A DNA stretch of 64,000 bases from positions 62,001 through 126,000 of the forward strand of contig NZ_JANBVF010000006.1 of the NCBI RefSeq assembly GCF_024437655.1, given 5' to 3'. Of the stretch, positions 47,901 to 55,594 are shown in pieces. How positions within the stretch are numbered: position 1 is the first letter of the stretch; each line of letters begins with the position of its first letter. Origin of the DNA: Chitinolyticbacter albus (GTDB taxonomy: Bacteria; Pseudomonadota; Gammaproteobacteria; Burkholderiales; Chitinibacteraceae). Both the position numbers and the translations under genes were made by a program. The notes under the pieces were generated by a model. That model had not been told where the DNA came from. It saw only the letters and a list, made by a program, of their open reading frames with translations, and did no database searches.

Positions 47901-49827
47901 CGTGGGCGGCAGCATCGAGCCCAACGGCGGCATGCTCAAGGATGGCATCGGCAATGATGCTGTCACGACGCTGAACGGCGTCAGCAACACCAGCAATGTG
48001 CGCGTGGATACCCTCGCCCCCCTCGTCAGCAGCGTGTCGGTGCCAGCCGGCGCGCCGTACAACGCCGGCGATGTGCTGAGCTTTGTCGTCAATGCCTCCG
48101 AAGCCGTCTTGGTCAATACCGCAGGTGGTACGCCGCGATTGGCGCTCGACATCGGTGGAAGCACGGCATACGCCAACTATGTGGCCGGCTCCGGCAGCAG
48201 CACGCTGGTGTTCCAGTACACGGTGCTGCCTGCGGATAACGACGCCGACGGCATCCATGTGGTCGGACTGTCCGCCAACGGCGGAACTTTGCAAGACACC
48301 GTCGGCAACACGATGAACCTCGCGCTGAACGCAATCGGCGATACCCAGGGCGTCGTGATCGACAATACGCCGCCTGCCGCCAGCGGCATCACGCGCGTGG
48401 ACGCGACACCGACCGGCGCGGACAGCGTGCGCTTCACCGTCACCTTCAACGAAGACGTCAGCGGAGTGGATGCCGCCGACTTCGCGCTGGCGATCACCGG
48501 CAGCGCCAGCGGCAGCATCACTTCGGTGGTGCAGGTCGGGGCGCGAACCTACACGGTCACGGTCGGTGCCATCGTCGGCGACGGCACGCTGGGCATCGAC
48601 CTCAACCCCAGCGGGACTGGCATAGGCGATCTTGCCGGCAATGCGATTGGCGGCGGGTTCGCCGGCCAGCGCTACGCGGTCGATAACACTGCCCCGGTCG
48701 TTCTCGACCTGACGGCCCCCGCCTACGGCAGCTACGGCAGCGGTGGTGTGCTCACCTTCACGGTGCACACCTCTGAAACGACATCGGTCGCGGGCGGCAC
48801 GCCGCGGCTGGTACTCGATGTCGGCGGCAGCGTCGCCTACGCCAACTATGTCTCCGGCTCCAATAGCGACACCCTGGTCTTCCAGTACACGGTGCAAAGC
48901 GGGCAGCGCGATAGCGATGGCATCGCCGTGACCCGCCTGGACGCCAACGGCGCAACCTTGCGCGATGCCGCGGGCAACGCGATGGATCCGAACCTGCCCG
49001 GGGTGAATACCAGCGGGGTCATCATCGAGACCGCCGCGCCGTTCGTGCCGCCACCGGTGCGGGTTCCGGCCCCGGTGCCGACGCCGATCCCGCCGGTGTT
49101 CGTTTCCCCGTCGGCGCCCCCCATCACCCTGGCACCGACGGATGCGGGCGTGTTATTCGATGTACCCACCACGCTCAACCCGACCGGCGGCATGATGGGT
49201 GGCCTCGCCGTCCTCGGCAATCCGTTCAGTACCGACCCGCTCTCCAACGTCGGCAACACCTTCGCCGCACCGGAAAGTCGTGGCAGCTTTGTCGAAATCG
49301 GTGCGTCCACTGGCACTGGCCTGCAGGCCATGCCCGAGATCGGCAGCTATTCGGTCGAAGCCGGGCATGCGGTGAATATCGCACTGCCGGTCTCGACCTT
49401 CAGCCACAGCGACAGGAACGCCGACATCACCGTGGAAGTCCGCCTCGCCGACGGTCGCCCGCTGCCGAAATGGCTGAAATTCGACCCGGTGACCGGCACG
49501 CTCAGCGGCCAACCGCCGCAGGGTCTGAACCAGAAGCTGGTGATCGAGGTGATCGCGCACGACAACAAGGGCAACCGTGCCAGCAGCCAGCTGGATCTGA
49601 CCGTGAAGGCCGCAAACAAACAATCGGATGCGGGTGAAACAGCCCCCGCCGAACTTGCCCGTACCGCGCTCGCAGCGGCATTGGAGCTTGACGGCGCAGA
49701 ACCGCCCGCCGGCGGCAAGCCGGCCTTGGCACTTCAGTTTGACCAGTTCGGTCGGGCGGCCCGGCAAGCCGCCGGTGCCACGCTATTGCATCACCTGGAA
49801 AAGAGCGGCGAACGCGTGCTCGCCTGA
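41923..49827 (+). CDS. Giant repetitive surface protein (LEPR-like N-terminus, DUF4347, autotransporter-type repeats, Ig-like repeats)
   Basis: A 2634-aa predicted exported adhesin. Residues 23-32 LEQRIMFDAA match the LEPRxLFDAA leader motif of large surface proteins (Gln replaces Pro); there is no Sec signal. DUF4347 spans about 77-230 (NAIHILSHGDAGKIQLGG, LLYGCQVG). About eight glycine/threonine-rich autotransporter-associated repeats cover 655-1390, then Ig/Big-type domains at 1480-2370 including three 102-aa near-copies. A Pro-rich hinge and a cadherin/dystroglycan-like domain (2473-2566) follow. There is no beta-barrel, LPXTG or obvious RTX nonapeptide tract. AGGAG precedes ATG 41923. 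It heads an operon with TolC, two HlyD-type adaptors and an M50-HlyD protein, probably its exporter. Confidence 0.85.
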   Translation: MKKPTPKQSNPAAARPMMRALEQRIMFDAAALATAVDTAHHAEPAAPVTDGAADAPDLHALLSPPAAPAEAPHSQRQEIVFVDASVRDAQSLIDGIAPGVEVVLIQPGQNGLQLIADTLAGRSNINAIHILSHGDAGKIQLGGQWIDGTGLTANSGLLTDIGSALSADGDILLYGCQVGTDGAGVDFIQSLASATGADVAASNDATGAARLGGDWALEATQGSIETATLNIGSYSGLLAAFNDDFSTNTGTAASFTRSLGGVSYTYTFTAQGDGGDTVWESANGAANSASINLQSTAFNLGNTERFTIARTDGADFTFTSIFINNTAGETVTVAGYNNGVQVGSAQTVITGTGSTLNFGGIAVDEVRITSNDFFNTNIDSFAGDTNPPNLTPTTSNLNSDSVAWAGVGSTVSLDSGGNANLADAELDALNSGNGNWQDATLTIQRSGTAVTSDVFGFNTSSALFTVTGTTSGNLQSGGLTFATYTNTNGVLTITFTSSGTTATSALVDNVAQRITYRSDTPGGDATVSFTLADGDGGTATSANVTVTSDTIYVTNTTDTTTINVSNGVSFSEAIAIAAADATGSQTIVLDSSLAGQTVSTTTAGALGENLTLNLDAASGVMLSGGTLTIGSGFTLDVVNGSGDSATIATTLAGAGGLTKSGAGSLTLSGANGYTGATSVFAGTLALTGGSALNNSNAVSVSSGAGLTVAGSEEIGSLTGAGNVTVDSSQTLTVGNAATSTFAGNLTGAGGLTINQSSGNTNTFTLTGNNTGLSGQVRVINFGRLLADGDNAIANNTAVIVNGNGILTLLSDQTIGSLASNLATASINLGSFTLTAGGNDTSTSVFGVISGTGALVKQGLGTLTLEGTNTYGGSTTVSAGTLLLNGGTALNDSSAVTVSSGATLDVVASETIGSLAGAGVVALGTNTLTAGGNNTSTTFSGGINGSGGLTKTGSGTLSLSGTNTYSGATTLSAGGITVSGGAAIDNSSAVTVAGGATLTLSGAETIGSLTGAGNVVLSATLTTGSNNTSTNFAGVISSTNSSGIIKAGSGTFTLSNNNTYTGSTTVSVGTLRVADDANLGSGTLILNGGTLAISGATNIDNAITLAASSTVSASTTATLSGAIDGTGDLTKTGASTLTLSGTNSYGGGTTVSAGSLSIAGDSNLGAGTVTLGSGTNLAITGAGTIDNAIVLSGNATVTNTANVVLSGNISGTNSLTKAGASTLTLTGTNGHTGTTVNAGTLSIAADSNLGTGTVTLATGATLLITGATTVDNAMALSGNATVSTSANTTISSAISGPGGLTKTGASALTLSGSSAYTGATNVNAGSLLVNGALTATTGVTTAAGATLGGSGNIASNVTINSGGTLAPGNSAGTLTIDGDLTMASGSTLAIEINGATAGTGYDQVVVNGAVDVSGATLSVTHGYAPGSGDSYAIIVNDAADGVTGSFSGISEGSEFAAGGNATELTASYIGGNGNDFTLTAPTAPIVTGVSSSTANGTYKIGDVVTITVAFDTTVFVTGTPTLQLETGTTDRTLDYVSGSGTNTLTFSYTVQAGDSSSDLDYVSTLALALNGGTIRDGTNIDAVLTLASPGAAGSLGANKALVIDGVRPTASIVVTDTALSVGETTTVTITFNEAVTGLTAGDFTVASGALSGLSSADGGITWTTTLTPTVGIADASNLITLNNAGVLDAAGNAGAGSTDSNNYAVDTQRPTATISVADTALAAGETTTVTITFSEAITGLTAADFTVANGTLGTLASSDGGITWTATLTPSINVAGSSNLITLNNTGLQDLAGNAGTGSTDSNNYAVDTLRPTATVVVTDTALVAGETTTVSVTFSEAVTGLTTADFTVANGMLSGLSSSDGGITWTATLTPTANVTDASNLITLDNTGVQDGAGNSGTGSTDSNNYALDTQPPTIASVSVPANGSYVAGQNLDFTVNFDDVVTVDTSGGTPRIAITLDTGGTAYASYLSGSGTSALVFRLTITSGQDDNNGIGVGGSIEPNGGMLKDGIGNDAVTTLNGVSNTSNVRVDTLAPLVSSVSVPAGAPYNAGDVLSFVVNASEAVLVNTAGGTPRLALDIGGSTAYANYVAGSGSSTLVFQYTVLPADNDADGIHVVGLSANGGTLQDTVGNTMNLALNAIGDTQGVVIDNTPPAASGITRVDATPTGADSVRFTVTFNEDVSGVDAADFALAITGSASGSITSVVQVGARTYTVTVGAIVGDGTLGIDLNPSGTGIGDLAGNAIGGGFAGQRYAVDNTAPVVLDLTAPAYGSYGSGGVLTFTVHTSETTSVAGGTPRLVLDVGGSVAYANYVSGSNSDTLVFQYTVQSGQRDSDGIAVTRLDANGATLRDAAGNAMDPNLPGVNTSGVIIETAAPFVPPPVRVPAPVPTPIPPVFVSPSAPPITLAPTDAGVLFDVPTTLNPTGGMMGGLAVLGNPFSTDPLSNVGNTFAAPESRGSFVEIGASTGTGLQAMPEIGSYSVEAGHAVNIALPVSTFSHSDRNADITVEVRLADGRPLPKWLKFDPVTGTLSGQPPQGLNQKLVIEVIAHDNKGNRASSQLDLTVKAANKQSDAGETAPAELARTALAAALELDGAEPPAGGKPALALQFDQFGRAARQAAGATLLHHLEKSGERVLA
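43888..46100 (+). repeat. Block of about eight autotransporter-associated beta-strand repeats within the giant gene
   Basis: Each unit of roughly 85-90 codons opens with a variant of GLTKTGASTLTLSGTNTY, passes through TTVSAGTL and ends before the next GLTK. Units diverge in DNA, so this is an old protein-level repeat rather than a recent tandem duplication. In classical autotransporters such repeats build a beta-helix passenger, but here no autotransporter barrel is present. Confidence 0.8.
46738..47655 (+). repeat. Three tandem 306-bp repeats encoding 102-aa Ig-like domains
   Basis: Units 46738-47043, 47044-47349 and 47350-47655 each encode RPTA(S/T).. through DSNNYA(V/L)DT(Q/L). They share long identical stretches (for example GETTTV, DGGITWT, SNLITL, AGNAGTGSTDSNNYAV), implying recent duplication or gene conversion. 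Repeat number may vary between strains. Confidence 0.9.
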
Positions 49828-49853
49828 TTCGCCCACAAGACAAGGATCGCAGT

Positions 49854-51365
49854 TTGAAACCCTCCTACCACTTCCGCCCCAGGCCGCTGGCTGCCCTCAT
49901 CGCCAGCACGCTGCTCGCAGGTTGCGCCATCCAGCCCACGCCGATCACGCAGGACGAGCGCCAGGCCGGGATCGCGCAGCAGCGCGCGGCCATGTTCGCA
50001 GACCAGGAAGCCCTGACCGGGCCGGTCACGCTCGATGAAGCGATGGCCCGCGCCGTCAAGTACAACCTCGACCACCGCCTCAAACTGATGGAAGAAGCGC
50101 TGTCGCAGCGCCAGCTCGACCTGGCGCGCTTCGACCTCTTGCCGAGGCTAACGGCCGAGGCCGGCTACTTTTCGCGCAACAATGAACTGGCCTCGTCGTC
50201 CAAGGACTACGTGACCGGCGAACAATCGCTGGTCCCGTCGACCTCGTCCGATCGCGAGCACTACACGGGCGATCTGACCATGTCGTGGAACGTGCTCGAT
50301 TTCGGCGTCAGCTACTACACCGCGCAACAACAGTCCGATCGGGTGCTGGTGATGCGCGAGCGCCGGCGCAAGGTGGTCCATTTGATGATGCAACAGGTGC
50401 GCCAGGCGTACTGGCAGGCGGTCGGGGCACAACAGCTGGAAACCAAGGTCGAACCGCTGCTCGCGCTGACGCGCAGCGCGCTCGCCGACTCGCGCAAGAT
50501 CGAGAAGGAAAAGCTGCAAGGCCCGCTCGACACGCTGAACTACCAGCGCCAGTTGCTCGACATCCTGCGCCAGCTCGAATCGGTACGCGACGAGTTGGCC
50601 CAGGCCAAGCCAAGGCTGGCTTCCATCATGAACATTCCGCCCGGCGAACAGTACGCGCTGGCGCTGCCGAGCGGCTTTTCCTCGCCCAAGCTGCCGGTCT
50701 CCGCCGAGGCGATGGAGGAAACCGCGCTCATCAACCGGCCAGAACTGGTCGAAGCCGGCTACAACGAGCGCATCGGGCTGCTGGAAACCAAGAAGGCGCT
50801 GGCCAAGGTGCTGCCGGGTGTCAATATCGAGCTGGGCGCCAATTACGACAGCGACAGCTATCTGGTGAATTCGAGCTGGCGTGACCTGGGGCTGCGCGTG
50901 AGCTGGAACCTGATGAATCTGCTCAACTACCAGAACATCCGCGGTGCCGCGCAAGCGCAATACGACGTGGCCCGCCAGCAACGGCTGGCGCTGAACATGG
51001 CCGTGCTAACGCAGGTGCATGTCGCGTATCGCGAATATATCGGCCGCAAGCGCCAGTTCGAGCTGTCCGACGAGATGAATGAGGTCGATCAGCGCATCCT
51101 GACGCACACCAAGAATGCCGCCAAGGCCGACGCCCAGGGCAAACTGGTCGAGATCCGCGCCCAAGCCAGCGCCATGATGTCCGAGCTGCGGCTGTACCAG
51201 AGCTACGGTGCGCTGCAGAACTCGTATGGCCAAATGCTGGCAACACTGGGTGTCGATCCGCTGCCCGATACCGTCAAGTCGCATGACCTCGCCACCCTGC
51301 GCACGGCGATCGCCGAACGCGAACAGCTGCTGGTGGAACCCCCGGCCGCGGAGGCGAAGCAATGA
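49854..51365 (+). CDS. TolC-family outer-membrane efflux/secretion lipoprotein
   Basis: Outer-membrane channel component of 503 aa. The signal peptide ends in lipobox LAGC (Cys24), as in CusC/NodT-type channels. Two OEP repeats follow with long coiled helices (LDEAMARAVKYNLDHRLKLM; LARFDLLPRLTAEAGYF near residue 90). Start is TTG 49854 with AAGGA upstream. It lies 26 nt after the giant gene and overlaps the first adaptor gene by four bases, so all belong to one operon, probably for export of the giant protein. Confidence 0.9.
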   Translation: MKPSYHFRPRPLAALIASTLLAGCAIQPTPITQDERQAGIAQQRAAMFADQEALTGPVTLDEAMARAVKYNLDHRLKLMEEALSQRQLDLARFDLLPRLTAEAGYFSRNNELASSSKDYVTGEQSLVPSTSSDREHYTGDLTMSWNVLDFGVSYYTAQQQSDRVLVMRERRRKVVHLMMQQVRQAYWQAVGAQQLETKVEPLLALTRSALADSRKIEKEKLQGPLDTLNYQRQLLDILRQLESVRDELAQAKPRLASIMNIPPGEQYALALPSGFSSPKLPVSAEAMEETALINRPELVEAGYNERIGLLETKKALAKVLPGVNIELGANYDSDSYLVNSSWRDLGLRVSWNLMNLLNYQNIRGAAQAQYDVARQQRLALNMAVLTQVHVAYREYIGRKRQFELSDEMNEVDQRILTHTKNAAKADAQGKLVEIRAQASAMMSELRLYQSYGALQNSYGQMLATLGVDPLPDTVKSHDLATLRTAIAEREQLLVEPPAAEAKQ

Positions 51366-52117
51366 AGTGGGCCGTTGTGCTCGCCGGCCTGGCGCTGGCG
51401 GCAACCGTGGGCGCGGCTCCCAAGGCGGCGCCCACGGCCTTTACGGGGGGCGACAAGGACGGCCGCATCCGCACCCAGTTGGCCGCGCGTGAATCGGTGG
51501 TGATTTCCAGCGAGCTCAACGCCAAGATCGCCCGGCTGCCGCTCAAGGAAGGCGACAGCTTCAAGCAGGGCCAGGCGCTGGTCTCGTTCGACTGCACGCT
51601 GTTCCAGGCGCAGCTGCGCAAGGCCGAAGCGACCAACGAGGCGGCGCGCAAGCTGCTCAGCGTGAACCAGCGCCTGGCCGAGCTCAATTCAGTGGGCAAG
51701 CTCGAAGTGGAGCAGGCCGAAGCCAAGGTAAAGGAATCGGCCGCCGAAGCCGCCTATATGCGCACTACCGTCAGCAAATGCGCCATCGGCGCACCATTCT
51801 CCGGCCGTGTCGCCAAGCGCATGGCCTCGAGCGCGGAGTTCGTCACGCCCGGCAAGCCGTTGCTGGAAATCGTCGACGTCAGTCAGCTCGAATTGCAGAT
51901 GATCGTGCCATCCAAGTGGCTGGCCCGCGTCAAGCCCGGTACCGCCTTCACCGTCAGCGTCGATGAGCTCGGCCTGTCCTACCCGGCCAAGGTGATCCGC
52001 ACCGGCGCGCGCATCGACCCGGTCAGCCAGTCGATCTCCATCACCGGACAGATCACCGGCAACCATCCAGACCTGTTACCCGGCATGAGCGGCTGGGCCA
52101 GCTTTCCCACACCATGA
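51362..52117 (+). CDS. Periplasmic adaptor (HlyD/RND-type membrane fusion protein) with signal peptide
   Basis: A 251-aa membrane-fusion protein. A signal peptide (VVLAGLALAATVGAAPKA) replaces the usual anchor. The lipoyl half-motifs (VVISSELNAKIARLPLKEGD and CAIGAPFSGRVAKRMASS) flank a short coiled coil, followed by a beta-barrel domain (LDLP GMSGW-type end). It is coupled to TolC (ATGA) and to the next gene (ATGA). It is short for the family, suggesting a minimal adaptor working together with the second one. Confidence 0.85.
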   Translation: MKWAVVLAGLALAATVGAAPKAAPTAFTGGDKDGRIRTQLAARESVVISSELNAKIARLPLKEGDSFKQGQALVSFDCTLFQAQLRKAEATNEAARKLLSVNQRLAELNSVGKLEVEQAEAKVKESAAEAAYMRTTVSKCAIGAPFSGRVAKRMASSAEFVTPGKPLLEIVDVSQLELQMIVPSKWLARVKPGTAFTVSVDELGLSYPAKVIRTGARIDPVSQSISITGQITGNHPDLLPGMSGWASFPTP

Positions 52118-53445
52118 TCGAGCACGCCCCAGCCAACCAGGCGCTCTTGACGCTGGTCCAGCTCTCGCGCCGCGCCCGCGAGGCGGCCAGCGTGGCGGAG
52201 TTGGGCTTCGTGATGGTGAACGAGACGCTGAACCTCGTTCCCTATCGCCAGGCGGCACTGTGGACCGAGGCCGGTCTTGGCAGTGTTGCGGCGGTGTCGG
52301 GCCTGCCGCTCACCGATCCCAACGCGCCCTATCTGCAATGGCTGGCCCCGCTGTGCCGCAAGCTGGCGAAGTTATACAGCGTGGCTACCCCGCTCGATGC
52401 GGGCAGCGTACCGGACGGGCTGGGCGAGGACTGGGCCGATTGGCTGCCGCAGCATGTGCTGTGGCTGCCGCTGCACAGCACGTCCGGCCTGCGCGAAGGC
52501 GGTCTGCTGCTAGCACGTGAAACGCGCTTCTCCGAGCACGAACAGGCCGTGCTCGGAGAGCTCATCCACGCCTACGGCCACGCGTTCGCCGCATTCCAGC
52601 CGCGCGAGCGGCTCGGCGCCCGGCTCAAGGCCGCGCTGCGCCCCGGCAAGCTGCAACGGCGCATCCTGGCCGGCATCGCGCTCGCCTGCCTGATCCCGGT
52701 CAGGCTCACCGTACTGGCGCCAGCCGAAGTGATGCCACGACAGCCTTTTCTGGTGCGCGCACCGCTCGACGGCGTGATCGATCGCTTCTACGTCGAACCC
52801 AACCAAGCCGTCGCAGCCGGTGCTCCGCTGTTCAATCTCGACACCGCCGCGTTGCAGACCCGGCGCGCGGTGGCCCAACGGGCTTACGATACCGCAGAGG
52901 AGGAATATCGCCAGGCAGCGCAGCTTGCCGTCACCGACGACAACGAGCGCGTGAAGATGGCACTGGCGCAGGGCGAGCTGGAGCAGAAGTCGCTGGAACT
53001 GCAATACATGTCCGAACAGCTCGAACGGGTACAGGTCAAGGCCGAGCGCGCCGGCGTCGCCGTGTTCGGCGATGTGAACGACTGGCAGGGCAAGACGGTG
53101 AGCATCGGCGAGAAGGTGCTGCTGCTGGCCGATCCGGCCAAGGTCGAACTGGTGGCGCACATGCCGGTCGCCGAGCAGATCGAACTGGCACCGGGCGACA
53201 CCATCACGCTCTACCCCAACGCCAGCCCGACCGTATCGTTCGATGCGCGCATCATCGGCGTCTCGTACGGCGCCGAGGAAACCGAGCAGGGCGTACTGGC
53301 CTACCGGGTGCGCGCCGCCTTTGTGCAGGACACCCCGCGATTGGGGCTTCGTGGCACGGCGCGCCTGTCCGGCAGCTGGGTGCCCTTCATCTACTACGCG
53401 CTGCGACGCCCCATTGCCACGTTGCGGCAATGGCTGGGCTGGTGA
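52114..53445 (+). CDS. GAF-like domain fused to an inner-membrane HlyD adaptor
   Basis: A 443-aa protein. Residues 1-165 form a cytosolic GAF-like domain (VMVNETLNLVPYRQAALW, LPLHSTSGLREGGLLLARE). A membrane helix follows near 185-205 (ILAGIALACLIPVRLTVLAP), then a periplasmic HlyD adaptor with lipoyl part (VRAPLDGVIDRFYVEPNQAV), coiled coil and barrel. A sensory domain on the cytosolic side of an export adaptor is unusual and could gate export. It overlaps both neighbours. The ligand of the GAF-like part is unknown. Confidence 0.8.
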   Translation: MIEHAPANQALLTLVQLSRRAREAASVAELGFVMVNETLNLVPYRQAALWTEAGLGSVAAVSGLPLTDPNAPYLQWLAPLCRKLAKLYSVATPLDAGSVPDGLGEDWADWLPQHVLWLPLHSTSGLREGGLLLARETRFSEHEQAVLGELIHAYGHAFAAFQPRERLGARLKAALRPGKLQRRILAGIALACLIPVRLTVLAPAEVMPRQPFLVRAPLDGVIDRFYVEPNQAVAAGAPLFNLDTAALQTRRAVAQRAYDTAEEEYRQAAQLAVTDDNERVKMALAQGELEQKSLELQYMSEQLERVQVKAERAGVAVFGDVNDWQGKTVSIGEKVLLLADPAKVELVAHMPVAEQIELAPGDTITLYPNASPTVSFDARIIGVSYGAEETEQGVLAYRVRAAFVQDTPRLGLRGTARLSGSWVPFIYYALRRPIATLRQWLGW

Positions 53446-55541
53446 TGCTGCCGCCACTGCGCCAGGACCTGACGCTGCATCCGGGCCCCGTCGATCTATC
53501 GGGCGCGCCCACCTGGACGCTGCACGACCCGGCCGCCAACCGCTTCTATGAGCTGAGCTGGTCTGCGTTCGAGCTGTTGTCGCGCTGGTCGCTGGGCGAG
53601 CCGGCCGCCATCACCGCCGCGGTCAATCACGAAACCACGCTCACCGTTGGCCTGGATGACTGCGAGGCACTGTTCCAACTGCTGTCGCAGCACAATCTGC
53701 TGCTGTCCTGGCGCGCCGAGGACAGCGCCCGACTGCGGCAGACGGCCGCGGCGCAGCGCACAAGCCACGCCATGTGGCTGCTCAAGCACTACCTGTTTTT
53801 CCGCTTGCCGCTGCTGCGGCCCATGCCCATCCTCAAGCAGCTGGCGCCACGCACCCGCTGGATCTTCCACCCCGGGTTCTGGTGGGCGATCGCCGGAATC
53901 GCGCTCGTGGGGCTATTCCTGGCATCGCGTCGCTGGGACGAATTCATGCATACGTTCTCGTCGTATACCGGCGTCCGGGGCCTCTTCGGCATCGGCATTG
54001 CGCTCACTTTGGCCAAGGTCCTGCACGAGTTCGGCCACGCGCTCACCGCGTACCGCTACGGCTGTCGCGTGCCGACCATGGGCGTGGCCTTTATGGTGCT
54101 GTGGCCCGTGCTCTACACCGACACCAACGAAGCGTGGAAGCTGACGCGGCGCGAGGATCGGCTCAAGATCGGCGCCGCCGGCATGCTGGCCGAACTGGCG
54201 CTGGCCGCCTGCGCCACGCTGGCGTGGAACTTCATGCCCGACGGCCCTTTGCGCGCCGGTGTGTTCCTGCTCGCCACCAGCACCTGGCTGATCACGCTGG
54301 CGATCAACGCCAGCCCCTTCATGCGCTTCGACGGCTATTTCCTGCTGGCCGATGCGCTGAATCTGCCCAATCTGCACGAGCGCGCCTTTGCGCTCGGGCG
54401 CTGGTGGCTGCGCGAAGTACTGTTCGGACTGGGCGATACGCCGCCGGAGCCGTTCTCGCCCGCCCGCCAGCGCTTCCTGATCGGTTTTGCCTTCGCCACC
54501 TGGCTGTACCGGCTGGTGCTGTTCATCGGCATCGCGCTCATGGTCTACCACCTGTTCTTCAAGGCCCTGGGCCTGGCGATGCTGGCGGTCGAACTGGGCT
54601 GGTTCATCGTGCTGCCGGTGTGGCGCGAGCTCAAGGCCTGGTGGCGACGCCGCACCGACCTGGGCTGGAATGGCGTCACGCGCCGTACGCTCGTCATCAT
54701 TGGTGCCTTGCTGCTGCTCGCCTTCGTCCCCTGGCGCGGCAGCGTGCGCGCGCCGGCGGTGCTGGGCGCGAGCCAGAGCCTGGCGCTCTACGCCGCCGAA
54801 ACGGGCCGCATCACCGGCGAGTTCGTCCGCGAAGGCGACGCAGTACACGCGGGCCAGGTGCTGGCACGCATCGTCTCGCCAGAACTCGATTTCCGATGGC
54901 AGGCGGCTCGCCAGCAGGAGATCACCTTGCGCTGGCAAGTCGAACAGCAGCCGTTTGACGCAAAGCTGCAGGAGGAAGGCGACGTTTTGCGCCGCCGCTG
55001 GATAGCCGCGCATGAGGAGGTCACGGGCCTTGCCATGCAGCGCAGCCGGCTGGAAATCCGCGCGCCGTTCGCCGGACGCGTGGCCGAAGCCAATTCCTTC
55101 ATCGCCGACGGCGCCTGGCTCGCGCGCGGTGAAAAGCTCTACCAGATCATCGGCAACGACAACGCGCTCAAGGCCGAGGCCTACGTGGGCGAGTCCGATC
55201 ACGATGCGCTGCGTGCGACTGGCGGCGGTGTCTTCATCGCCGATCTGCCCGAATTTGGCCGTATCCGCTGTCGCGAGGCACAGGCCGAAACGGTCAACCT
55301 GCGCGCCTTGCCCCAGCCTTATCTCGCCAGCGTGCACGGCGGCGCGATCAGCACCGTGCGCAAAGCCGAAGGACTCCTGCCGCTGGAAGCCACCTTTCGC
55401 GTGCGCCTGACTCAATGCGACCATCGCTCGATTCGGGTCGAGCTGCCCGGCAAAGTCACCCTGGAGCGCGAGCACCGCAGCCTGGCTGGCCAGGCGTGGT
55501 CCTGGCTCGCCGCGCTCTGGCAAAGCGAACGCGGCCTGTGA
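53445..55541 (+). CDS. M50-type (site-2 protease-like) membrane protein fused to a C-terminal HlyD domain
   Basis: A 698-aa polytopic protein. An N-terminal soluble domain of about 90 residues resembles PqqD/RiPP-recognition elements (LHDPAANRFYELSWSAFELL). The M50 zinc site is HEFGH (194-198) with the third ligand region NASPFMRFDG (288-297), several helices around them, and a C-terminal adaptor part with lipoyl halves (TGRITGEFVREGDAVHAGQV, then RLEIRAPFAGRVAEANSF). No ABC ATPase is encoded in the operon, so this protein may replace it or process the cargo leader. ATG 53445 overlaps the previous stop (TGATG); an ATG at 53430 is also possible. Confidence 0.85.
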   Translation: MLPPLRQDLTLHPGPVDLSGAPTWTLHDPAANRFYELSWSAFELLSRWSLGEPAAITAAVNHETTLTVGLDDCEALFQLLSQHNLLLSWRAEDSARLRQTAAAQRTSHAMWLLKHYLFFRLPLLRPMPILKQLAPRTRWIFHPGFWWAIAGIALVGLFLASRRWDEFMHTFSSYTGVRGLFGIGIALTLAKVLHEFGHALTAYRYGCRVPTMGVAFMVLWPVLYTDTNEAWKLTRREDRLKIGAAGMLAELALAACATLAWNFMPDGPLRAGVFLLATSTWLITLAINASPFMRFDGYFLLADALNLPNLHERAFALGRWWLREVLFGLGDTPPEPFSPARQRFLIGFAFATWLYRLVLFIGIALMVYHLFFKALGLAMLAVELGWFIVLPVWRELKAWWRRRTDLGWNGVTRRTLVIIGALLLLAFVPWRGSVRAPAVLGASQSLALYAAETGRITGEFVREGDAVHAGQVLARIVSPELDFRWQAARQQEITLRWQVEQQPFDAKLQEEGDVLRRRWIAAHEEVTGLAMQRSRLEIRAPFAGRVAEANSFIADGAWLARGEKLYQIIGNDNALKAEAYVGESDHDALRATGGGVFIADLPEFGRIRCREAQAETVNLRALPQPYLASVHGGAISTVRKAEGLLPLEATFRVRLTQCDHRSIRVELPGKVTLEREHRSLAGQAWSWLAALWQSERGL

Positions 55542-55551
55542 TTGCGCAATA

Positions 55552-55581
55552 AAAGCGGCCCCGCCGAAGCGGAGCCGCTTT
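55552..55581. terminator. Bidirectional terminator between the export operon and the YSC84-like gene
   Basis: AAAGCGGC pairs with GCCGCTTT and CCGC with GCGG around a CGAA loop, with one mismatch. It lies 11 nt after the M50 gene and 14 nt after the convergent gene's stop. A/T bases flank the stem on both sides. Confidence 0.7.
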
Positions 55582-55594
55582 ATCGCGTGGCAGC

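Noticed and set aside
47494-48897. Long open frame (467 codons) antisense to the giant surface gene
   Set aside because: It arises from the GC-rich, repeat-driven codon pattern of the sense gene; its translation is low-complexity Ala/Gly/Arg-rich and has no ribosome site or family match.
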